A stretch of 5,472 bases of DNA from Prevotellaceae bacterium (GTDB taxonomy: Bacteria > Bacteroidota > Bacteroidia > Bacteroidales > UBA932). Shown here piece by piece: positions 1 to 5,300 of the stretch (positions are counted from its first letter, which is position 1; every line of letters starts with the position of its first letter). A program made the position numbers and the translations under genes. The stretch lies in the NCBI GenBank assembly GCA_031279735.1, contig JAITHX010000027.1, positions 1 through 5,472 on the forward strand, given 5' to 3'. A model generated the notes under the pieces. The model ran no database searches. It had not been told where the DNA came from and was given only the letters and a program-made list of their open reading frames with translations.

Positions 1-185
1 TATTTGTTCAGGAAATAGTTGACGGGAACCGTAATCGTTATCACGAAGATTACCGCAAGACCCAACCCCATTGCCGTTTTGACGCTTTTGGATACCGCCA
101 GATAGGAACACATGCCCAAAAAATAGGCGAATATCATGTTGTCAACGAAGATTGACTTTACGAATATGCTGATTGTATTTTCCAT
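1..185 (-). CDS. nqrE: Na+-translocating NADH:quinone reductase subunit E, N-terminal part (runs off the left edge)
   Basis: Reading leftward from the ATG at 185 gives 61 codons with no stop before the window edge, beginning MENTISIFVKSIFVDN. NqrE is a small inner-membrane subunit of about 200 residues, related to RnfA. It pairs with NqrD around an Fe-S centre in the membrane that passes electrons from NqrF to NqrC. C26, in LGMCSYLAVSKSV, sits exactly where the family has its first cluster cysteine. The second cysteine would lie outside the window. Two hydrophobic segments are visible (about residues 5-30 and 38-58). The gene starts 30 bases after the nqrD stop, so it belongs to the same transcript. 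The order A-B-C-D-E and the presence of nqrA favour Nqr over the related Rnf complex. Confidence 0.95.
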   Translation of the reverse strand, partial: MENTISIFVKSIFVDNMIFAYFLGMCSYLAVSKSVKTAMGLGLAVIFVITITVPVNYFLNK

Positions 186-215
186 GATTTGCTGATTATG
201 ATGTTTCCGTTCGTT

Positions 216-866
216 TTATTTTTCGTGCAGCGATTTGTTTATGACCCTGTGCGCCCAGATTATCGCGCCGAGCAGGATGAGTGCCATGGGCGGAAGGATT
301 ATCAGACCGTTATTCTCGTAGAATCCTCCGTTTTTGAGATACCATGCGTCGGGTATGATGCGGTAGCCGAACAGGGTGCCCGCGCCGAACAGTTCGCGCA
401 TGAACGCCACCGCCACCAGTATCATTCCGTAGGCGGCGCCGTTGCCCAAACCGTCGATAAGCGAGGGAATGGGTTTGTTGCCCAATGCGAACGCCTCGAT
501 GCGCCCCATGATTATGCAATTGGTTATTATCAGCCCCACGAACACCGACAGCTGCTTGCTGACTTCGTAGGCGAAGGCTTTCAGTATTTGATCCACCAGA
601 ATCACGAGGGTCGCCACCACCACCAGCTGCACGATGATGCGGATTCGGTTCGGTATAGTGTTGCGCAGCAGCGACACGATTAAACTCGCAAGACCCGCTA
701 CGATTATAACCGACAAGCTCATTACGACGGCGGGCTGCAGCTTTACCGTTACCGCCAGCGCCGAGCATATTCCCAGCACCAGCACCGTAATCGGGTTGCC
801 GCCGTTGAAGGGATCGGTGAACAGTTTTACGTTTTTCGCTGAAAACAAAGGTTCTTTTTGGCTCAT
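216..866 (-). CDS. nqrD: Na+-translocating NADH:quinone reductase subunit D
   Basis: This 216-residue integral membrane protein has the normal length for NqrD (about 210) and is related to RnfE. It has about six hydrophobic helices, near residues 24-43, 47-66, 75-93, 105-122, 138-157 and 185-206. C34 (in GICSALAVT) and C117 (in ITNCIIMGRIEAFA) match the two conserved cysteines that, with those of NqrE, hold the membrane Fe-S centre in the Vibrio enzyme. The sequence NGGNPITV near the N-terminus and MRELFGAGTLFG near residue 156 are also typical of the family. The start at 866 is chosen because it is 19 bases after the nqrC stop and the N-terminus aligns well. The leader is A-rich (AATAAAAACGATAAAGAT) with no Shine-Dalgarno motif, as is usual in Bacteroidota. 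It is co-transcribed with nqrC and nqrE. Confidence 0.97.
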   Translation of the reverse strand: MSQKEPLFSAKNVKLFTDPFNGGNPITVLVLGICSALAVTVKLQPAVVMSLSVIIVAGLASLIVSLLRNTIPNRIRIIVQLVVVATLVILVDQILKAFAYEVSKQLSVFVGLIITNCIIMGRIEAFALGNKPIPSLIDGLGNGAAYGMILVAVAFMRELFGAGTLFGYRIIPDAWYLKNGGFYENNGLIILPPMALILLGAIIWAHRVINKSLHEK

Positions 867-885
867 ATCTTTATCGTTTTTATTG

Positions 886-1776
886 TCAATCGTTTTGTGT
901 TTCCGTGGCTGTTGCGGCTGCCTGTTCGCGCAAGGCTCTGCGTCGCGCTGCTTCCTTTCTCGCCTTTTCCTCGGCTTCGAGGCGGGCTTTTTCTTCGGCT
1001 TCGAGAGCTTCGCGTATGGCGCGTTCTTCGGCTTCCTTCGCGGCGCGTTCGGCTTCCTCCTTCATCTCCTTTTCGCGGGAGAAGTACGACTGATAGTCCG
1101 ACAGACAGGTGAACAGAAGTTTTCCGAGAGCCTTGCTCGTTATGGTGCCGCCGGAAATGCCGTCAACGCTGTGTTCGGTGAGGGGGACGCTGCCGTTCTT
1201 TACGACTTCGACGGAGACGAATTTCTTGCCGTCGAATATTTTTTTGTCCTTAAACTGCTTCTGAAAGGCGAGGGTGGCTATTTCCGCTCCAAGTCCGGGG
1301 GTCTCGCTCGCGTGGTCGAACGTGGTTCCGAAAATGGTGTTGAAATCGCTTTGCAGGGACACGTAGCCCCATATTGCGCCCCACAGTCCCTTTCCGCGGA
1401 CCGGAAGAATGTAGAGATCTACGCCGTTGTCGTTGCACACGAAAACGGGCAGCCGTCTCTCGGCGACGGATTTCGACAGTTCGTTTTTAATGTTGGCGCT
1501 GAAGGCGTCGCCTGCAACCTTTTCGCCCTTCGATGTTACCAGAAACGAATTGACGATATATTTCGCGTATTCGCTCTCGATGTAGCTGTTTTTGTCCTTG
1601 CCCTCTATGTCGAGCGCCTTGCCCGCCGACCACAGGATATTCATTTTCTTTTCGATTTCCCTGTTCTTGTCCTGTCGGGTTTTCAATGTGTTTGCAGTAA
1701 ACGCAAGTAGCGCGGCAACCACAATCACCAGCACCGCCGAATATATTACCGTATAGGAATTGTTGCTTGTGTTCAT
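886..1776 (-). CDS. nqrC: Na+-translocating NADH:quinone reductase subunit C with an extra charged C-terminal tail
   Basis: NqrC is a membrane-anchored flavoprotein that takes electrons from the NqrD/E Fe-S centre and passes them to NqrB. One N-terminal transmembrane helix is visible (about residues 8-29). An FMN-binding domain follows up to about residue 230, with GLWGAIWGYVSL near 130-141 and ETPGLGAEI near 158-166. The flavinylation motif is DGISGGTITS (205-214), so FMN should be attached through a phosphodiester to T211. The usual motif is SGAT, and here the alanine is glycine. ApbE, which attaches the flavin, is not in the window. The protein is 296 residues long. From about 234 to the end it is dominated by E, K, R and A, with the near-repeat LEAEEKAR (258-265 and 266-273 differ slightly), which looks like a long charged helix or coiled coil. 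Vibrio NqrC has no such tail. The gene follows nqrB by 24 bases. Confidence 0.96.
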   Translation of the reverse strand: MNTSNNSYTVIYSAVLVIVVAALLAFTANTLKTRQDKNREIEKKMNILWSAGKALDIEGKDKNSYIESEYAKYIVNSFLVTSKGEKVAGDAFSANIKNELSKSVAERRLPVFVCNDNGVDLYILPVRGKGLWGAIWGYVSLQSDFNTIFGTTFDHASETPGLGAEIATLAFQKQFKDKKIFDGKKFVSVEVVKNGSVPLTEHSVDGISGGTITSKALGKLLFTCLSDYQSYFSREKEMKEEAERAAKEAEERAIREALEAEEKARLEAEEKARKEAARRRALREQAAATATETQND

Positions 1777-1800
1777 AATCGCTATGTATTTTGTTTATGT

Positions 1801-2997
1801 TCAAACGCTTGTTTTGACTCGCTTCAGTCTCCGCCTGATGTTCGCGTCCACTACGTAGTGGTCTATCAGCGGGGCGAAGGTATTCATAAGCAGTATCACC
1901 AGCATCACTCCTTCGGGGTATGCCGGATTGAATATGCGGATAAGCACCACAAGGATGCCGAACAGCGCGCCGTAGATCCATTTTCCCGTGCCGGTCTGGG
2001 ACGCCGTGACCGGATCCGTTGCCATGAACACCGCGCCGAAAGCGAATCCGCCCATCAGCAGGTGATAGTAGGGGGGCAATTCCATGTAGGGATTCCCCGC
2101 GAGCATGTTGCACAGCCAGCCCATTCCCAGACACCCCAGCGCCGAAGCGAGCATTATGCGCCAGCTGCCGACCCCGGTGAATATCAGAACCGCCGCGCCC
2201 AGCAGTATTGCCAGCTTCGAGGTCTCGCCTATCGAACCCGGAATGAAACCGAGGAACATGTCGTTGACGTCGGGCAGCTGCTGGCGCAGGCTTTCCACCG
2301 TCATGTTCGCCGCTGTTTCGCCCGTGCCGCCCGCTGCAACAGACAGAGGGGTCGCCCCCGAAAAACCGTCGGTTATGTTTTGACCTGCCGTCATGCCCGC
2401 TATCCATACCTTGTCGCCCGAAATGTGCGACGGATAGGCGAAGAACACAAAGGCGCGGGCAAGCAGCGCGGGGTTCCAGATGTTCATGCCCGTTCCCCCG
2501 AAAACCTCTTTGCCTATGATCACGGCAAACGCCGTTGCCAGCGCAACCATCCACAGCGGCACGTCAACCGGCATGATCAGCGGAATGAGTATGCCCGACA
2601 CCAGAAATCCTTCGTTCACCTCGTGTCCGCGCATCTGAGCGGAGGCGAACTCTATCCCCAATCCGACTATGTAGGAAACTGCTATTATCGGCAGCACCCG
2701 ACAGAAGCCGAACAGGAAGTTTGTCCAGAACTCGCTTGTTTCGCCGAGCGAGCGATAATGCCAGTAGCCGGTGTTCCACATGCCGAACAGCAGGCAGGGT
2801 ATCAGCGCGACTACCACTACCGACATGGTGCGTTTCAAATCTATGCTGTCGCGGATGTGGGTGCCGCGGGTCGTAACGGTTTTGGGCACGAACAGAAAGG
2901 ATTCAAAGGCTTCGAAAGTCGAGTAGAGTTTGGAATACTTGCCCTCCTTTTCAAACGAGGGCTTTATTTTGTCGAGAAAGCTGCGTAAAAATTTCAT
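1801..2997 (-). CDS. nqrB: Na+-translocating NADH:quinone reductase subunit B
   Basis: NqrB is the large membrane subunit of the sodium pump. It carries covalent FMN and riboflavin, forms the Na+ path and helps reduce quinone. The product has 398 residues, within the usual range of about 380-415. After a soluble N-terminus (1-55) it has about nine or ten hydrophobic segments. The sequence GHEVNEGFLVSG (124-135) followed by GKEVFGGTGMNIWNPALLAR (162-181) is a strong NqrB signature. DGFSGATPLS (210-219) is the flavinylation motif, with FMN expected on T216, equivalent to T236 in Vibrio cholerae. A second signature, HLLMGGFAFGAVFMATDPVT, lies at 312-331. The start at 2997 is 21 bases after the nqrA stop. 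The last residues (ANIRRRLKRVKTSV) are basic and probably cytoplasmic. Nothing looks truncated or unusual. Confidence 0.97.
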   Translation of the reverse strand: MKFLRSFLDKIKPSFEKEGKYSKLYSTFEAFESFLFVPKTVTTRGTHIRDSIDLKRTMSVVVVALIPCLLFGMWNTGYWHYRSLGETSEFWTNFLFGFCRVLPIIAVSYIVGLGIEFASAQMRGHEVNEGFLVSGILIPLIMPVDVPLWMVALATAFAVIIGKEVFGGTGMNIWNPALLARAFVFFAYPSHISGDKVWIAGMTAGQNITDGFSGATPLSVAAGGTGETAANMTVESLRQQLPDVNDMFLGFIPGSIGETSKLAILLGAAVLIFTGVGSWRIMLASALGCLGMGWLCNMLAGNPYMELPPYYHLLMGGFAFGAVFMATDPVTASQTGTGKWIYGALFGILVVLIRIFNPAYPEGVMLVILLMNTFAPLIDHYVVDANIRRRLKRVKTSV

Positions 2998-3018
2998 GTT
3001 CTACAGTGTTTCTTGTGT

Positions 3019-4368
3019 TTAATTCATTTCCTTTATCATCAGTTCTATTCCCCGCCGGAGAATGGACTGTACTTCGATTTTCGAGGTGCAGACGAACTCG
3101 CACAGCGCCAAATCTTCCTCTATCAGTTCGTAGATCCCCAGCTGTTCCATGCGGTCGATGTTTTCGGCGAGTATGGCTTTCAGCAGATAAACAGGGTAGA
3201 TGTCCATCGGAAGCACTTTCTCGTACTGTCCCGAAACCACAAAGGCGCGTTCGCCCCCGTTCAGATTGGTGTCGAGCGCATACTCTCTGCCCGGCATCAG
3301 CCACGAAAAGTAGGACTTCGACGCGCTGAATTTTTTAAGGCGCGGCATCGCCCAGCCCAGAAATTCGCAGTTGTCGCCTTCGGGTATCACGGTGAGACGG
3401 TTGGCGTAGTAGCCCAGATAGCCGTCCCTGCCGATGCTTTCGCCCGTAAGAATGTTGCCGCTAATGTAACGCACGTTGCCCGTGTGGTCGATCATGTCCG
3501 CGAACGCGCTTATCGAGACGCCCTCGATGGCGTGAAGGTATTGCGGACGCTTTACCTTCGATCCGCATATCGCTATGACTCTGCCCCCGCCGTAAACGCC
3601 GGTCGAAAAGAAGCGACCCAGAGTCACGACATGCTGGGCGTCGAGCGTCCATACCGTATCGCCCTTGTTGATAGGGTCGATGTGGTGTATCTGCACGCCT
3701 ACGTTGCCGGCGGGATGCTTGCCGGAGAATATGTTTACCTCAACGTTTTTTATTTTGTTGAGTTTCGATGCGTAGTCGTCGGCGCTGAGACCGAGATGAA
3801 CTTTTCCGTCGGTGAGTTTCGCCAGCACGTTTATTCCTTTCTTGAAATGTTCTTCCTGTCCCGAAATCATAAAATCTATGTCGAGAAGGGGAGGGGCGGT
3901 GTCGAAACCTGAAACGAATATCGCTTTCGGTTTGTCGGCGGGGTTGGCGATTATGCCGTAGGGACGCTGTATCACCATAGGCCACAAACCGGCGTTCAGC
4001 ATCGTTTCGACTATCAGGTCGCGACTCTTGAGCGTGGATTCGGTGATTTCGTATTTTTCACTGATTTGTTCAGTGTCGGCTTTGATTTGCACTTCGAGCA
4101 GCTTTCGCCGTTCGCCCCGATTGATTGCTGTCACCGTGCCGCTTACGGGCGAAACGAAGCGGATTTCCGGTCGGTTTTTATCGACAAAGACGGGGGTGCC
4201 CGCCTTGACCGCGTCGCCCTGCCTGACGCAAAGGCGCGGAACCAGTCCCTTGTAGTCGGATGGTTTCACAGCATAATTCTCAGACGCGGGAGCCTTCGCC
4301 AGCACCTTTTCGGCCGCTCCTTCCATCCTTATGCTAAGTCCTTTTTTGAGTTTTACTACCTTTGACAT
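3019..4368 (-). CDS. nqrA: Na+-translocating NADH:quinone reductase subunit A
   Basis: NqrA is the soluble cytoplasmic subunit bound to NqrB. It has no covalent cofactor and has been implicated in binding quinone. The product has 449 residues, close to the 446 of Vibrio NqrA. The N-terminus (SKVVKLKKGLSIRMEG) is characteristic. Residues about 40-95 form a barrel-sandwich (biotinyl/lipoyl-like) domain, including RQGDAVKAGTPVF and VSPVSGTVTAINRGERRKLL. The middle of the protein has IIANPADKPKAIFVSGFDTAP (about 139-159) and GKHPAGNVGVQIHHIDPI (216-233), both family signatures. It is the first gene of the operon. A Bacteroidetes-type promoter lies 24 bases upstream of the ATG and the leader is very A/T-rich. 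NqrA is not found in Rnf complexes, so it settles the identity of the operon. Confidence 0.97.
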   Translation of the reverse strand: MSKVVKLKKGLSIRMEGAAEKVLAKAPASENYAVKPSDYKGLVPRLCVRQGDAVKAGTPVFVDKNRPEIRFVSPVSGTVTAINRGERRKLLEVQIKADTEQISEKYEITESTLKSRDLIVETMLNAGLWPMVIQRPYGIIANPADKPKAIFVSGFDTAPPLLDIDFMISGQEEHFKKGINVLAKLTDGKVHLGLSADDYASKLNKIKNVEVNIFSGKHPAGNVGVQIHHIDPINKGDTVWTLDAQHVVTLGRFFSTGVYGGGRVIAICGSKVKRPQYLHAIEGVSISAFADMIDHTGNVRYISGNILTGESIGRDGYLGYYANRLTVIPEGDNCEFLGWAMPRLKKFSASKSYFSWLMPGREYALDTNLNGGERAFVVSGQYEKVLPMDIYPVYLLKAILAENIDRMEQLGIYELIEEDLALCEFVCTSKIEVQSILRRGIELMIKEMN

Positions 4369-4392
4369 TCGTTATGTTTTTAAATTTTTCCG

Positions 4393-4424
4393 CAAAGATA
4401 TGTCTATTTAGTCAAATTGTAAAA
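4393..4424 (-). promoter_or_regulatory. Promoter of the nqr operon (Bacteroidetes sigma type)
   Basis: On the minus strand TATCTTTG (4400-4393) matches the Bacteroidetes -7 box TAnnTTTG. Exactly 20 bases upstream is TTTT (4424-4421), one mismatch from the -33 consensus TTTG. A TTTG also occurs at a shorter distance (4416-4413) but its spacing is wrong. Transcription should begin around 4385-4387, leaving a leader of roughly 20 bases that is rich in A and T and lacks a Shine-Dalgarno motif. No operator or riboswitch is visible. The box-to-ATG distance is 24 bases. Confidence 0.7.
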
Positions 4425-4452
4425 TTTTATTTTCGCCGGCGTCAATAATAAC

Positions 4453-4493
4453 GAAAGGGACTTGCCGCGTTCGGAAAAGCCCCTTTCTTTTTT
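4453..4493 (+). terminator. Terminator-like stem-loop between nqrA and the repeat region
   Basis: Arms 4453-4463 (GAAAGGGACTT) and 4477-4487 (AAGCCCCTTTC) pair over 11 positions with one A/C mismatch, around a 13-base loop. Six T residues follow at 4488-4493 on the plus strand. By shape it is an intrinsic terminator for plus-strand transcription, but no plus-strand gene lies to its left. Read on the minus strand the stem is followed by GTTATTATT, a weaker U-tract. It could therefore insulate nqrA from transcripts coming from the repeat ORF at 5127-4771. The direction of action is uncertain. Confidence 0.5.
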
Positions 4494-4565
4494 ACGTATA
4501 GAAATACATTTTTATGGCACGATTGCCTTTTCCTCGCTCCGCGCACGCCTGTTTATTATAATGCG

Positions 4566-4777
4566 TTAATAACTGATGTTACGCAGAGTGCGGTTTTTAG
4601 CACACAGATGACACAGATTTGACAGATGACACAGATTTGACAGTTTTACGCGGATTGGGATTCGTGTAAATCTGTGTCATCTGTGTCATCTGTGTGCTAA
4701 AAATCCGAACTGCATCCCTTATAAGTTATTTATTCGACATCCCTAAAAACCGCATACTGCGTAACATCAGTTAATAA
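4566..4777. repeat. Nested palindromic element of about 200 bp (MITE-like)
   Basis: The outer arms are 4566-4600 and 4743-4777, which match inversely at 32 of 35 positions, including 16 perfect bases (4571-4586 with 4757-4772). Inside lies a second perfect inverted repeat of 23 bases, 4594-4616 with 4681-4703. Near the centre TTTACGCG (4645-4652) and CGTGTAAA (4663-4670) pair at 7 of 8 positions. If the ends are placed at 4572 and 4771 the element is 200 bp and is flanked by the direct repeat TAATA (4567-4571 and 4772-4776), a possible target-site duplication. It holds no convincing gene. It resembles a non-autonomous insertion element or a mobile intergenic palindrome, but I recognise no named family. 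Confidence 0.7.
4606..4641 (+). repeat. Two exact 18-bp direct repeats within the left arm of the palindrome
   Basis: AGATGACACAGATTTGAC occurs at 4606-4623 and again without a gap at 4624-4641. The opposite arm contains only shorter GATGACACAGAT-type units on the other strand (4671-4692). The two arms therefore differ by one partial unit, which suggests slippage or unequal gain of a copy after the palindrome formed. Confidence 0.85.
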
Positions 4778-5127
4778 TTCTTTTGAGTGCAGATGCGCTG
4801 TTTTGCGCAGCGAAAACGAGAGGATATGCCGGGTGCCGAGCGCCGAGTGCCGGAGAATGTACGTTTTGTTTTCGGAAGCGAACGGCTCGTTTCCGGAAAT
4901 GAACGCTTTGTTTCCGGAAATGAACGGATGATTCCGTAGAACGGACGGATGATGCCGTGCAGCGGACGGATGATGCCGTGCAGCGGATGCGCGATTTTCC
5001 CCAGTCTGAAACGGACTGTAAGGAGGCGCGGGTTGACGATGAAGCGGAATTTGTCCGTTTTCCATTCTGTGCTTACAGTTGCCGGATGTGAACTGCTGCT
5101 GATTTTGTTTGTGTCTGTTGTTGTCAT
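4771..5127 (-). CDS. Hypothetical 118-residue protein with arginine-containing heptapeptide repeats
   Basis: I do not recognise this protein. The ATG at 5127 lies 24 bases downstream of a good -7 box (TACCTTTG), with an A-rich leader (TTTAAAGAAAATAAATA) just before it. These are the best reasons to think it is expressed. Residues 1-43 are polar then basic. Residues 44-99 consist of eight seven-residue units: KIAHPLH, GIIRPLH, GIIRPFY, GIIRSFP, ETKRSFP, ETSRSLP, KTKRTFS and GTRRSAP. Arginine is at position 4 in all but the first. There is no signal peptide or transmembrane helix, and the protein should be strongly basic. The stop at 4773-4771 falls on the edge of the nested palindrome. A second frame across the same repeats (5065-4730) is also open, because a 21-bp unit keeps every frame in phase, so the open frame alone is weak evidence. 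It may be non-coding repeat DNA. Confidence 0.4.
   Translation of the reverse strand: MTTTDTNKISSSSHPATVSTEWKTDKFRFIVNPRLLTVRFRLGKIAHPLHGIIRPLHGIIRPFYGIIRSFPETKRSFPETSRSLPKTKRTFSGTRRSAPGISSRFRCAKQRICTQKNY
4852..4998. repeat. 21-bp degenerate tandem repeat array, about seven units
   Basis: Units of exactly 21 bases begin at 4852, 4873, 4894, 4915, 4936, 4957 and 4978. They fall into two types. Those at 4873-4935 contain CGGAA(A/G)(T/C)GAACG and those at 4936-4998 contain CGGACGGATGATGCC or a decayed form. The unit at 4915-4935 is a hybrid, starting like the first type and ending like the second. The unit at 4852 is more diverged (about half identical to its neighbour). On the minus strand each unit encodes one heptapeptide of the ORF at 5127-4771, and a further poorly conserved unit can be followed at 4831-4851. 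Confidence 0.85.
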
Positions 5128-5151
5128 TATTTATTTTCTTTAAAACGGGTG

Positions 5152-5182
5152 CAAAGGTAGTGCTGTTTTTTGAATGTGCAAG
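5152..5182 (-). promoter_or_regulatory. Bacteroidetes-type promoter upstream of the repeat ORF
   Basis: On the minus strand TACCTTTG (5159-5152) is a full match to the -7 box TAnnTTTG, and CTTG (5182-5179) supplies the TTG of the -33 box after a 19-base spacer. The start of transcription should be about 5144-5146, giving a leader of around 18 bases to the ATG at 5127. The distance from box to ATG, 24 bases, is the same as for nqrA. Its agreement with the consensus is better than that of the nqr promoter. Confidence 0.65.
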
Positions 5183-5220
5183 CGCAGGGGCAATTTTTTT
5201 GGAATTATGAATTTGGTGTT

Positions 5221-5291
5221 GGGTATGGGGTGCCGTCCGGCAGGGAAGACGGAAATAGAATCTCTCCCGTCAGGCGAAGCACCCTATACCC
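5221..5291. repeat. Imperfect inverted repeat just after the stop of the right-hand gene
   Basis: GGGTATGGGGTGC (5221-5233) and GCACCCTATACCC (5279-5291) pair at 12 of 13 positions. Pairing can continue inward with mismatches and G-U pairs between 5234-5246 and 5265-5276, so the whole could fold as a long hairpin. It begins 9 bases after the stop codon at 5301 in the direction of transcription. No T-run follows on the minus strand, so it is not a standard intrinsic terminator. It may act as a 3' end stabiliser or be a dispersed palindromic repeat. Confidence 0.6.
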
Positions 5292-5300
5292 TATACCATA

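Noticed and set aside
634..1710. Long plus-strand ORF of 358 codons opposite nqrC and nqrD
   Set aside because: It is a shadow of two clearly identified genes and has no recognisable domain of its own.
1858..2988. Long plus-strand ORF of 376 codons opposite nqrB
   Set aside because: It is antisense to nqrB, its composition is rich in R, H, Q and E as in typical shadow frames, and it lacks any family motif.
216..4368. Rnf complex instead of Nqr
   Set aside because: NqrB, C, D and E have Rnf relatives, but nqrA is present and the order A-B-C-D-E is that of Na+-NQR. No rnfB or rnfC ferredoxin-type cysteine motifs are seen.
4601..4700. Possible CRISPR array, because short repeats recur (CACAGATGACACAG)
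   Set aside because: The 18-bp repeats are directly adjacent with no spacers, occur only twice, and belong to a palindrome. No cas gene is present.
4730..5065. Second minus-strand ORF of 111 codons through the 21-bp repeats
   Set aside because: It starts inside the better-supported ORF, has no promoter at a suitable distance and is open mainly because the 21-bp unit repeats in every frame.
4949..5143. Plus-strand ORF of 64 codons with a hydrophobic C-terminus resembling a small membrane protein
   Set aside because: It is the complement of the repeat array and of the start of the minus-strand ORF. It has no visible promoter or A-rich leader of its own, and its hydrophobic run arises from the complement of an ACA/AAC-rich start region.
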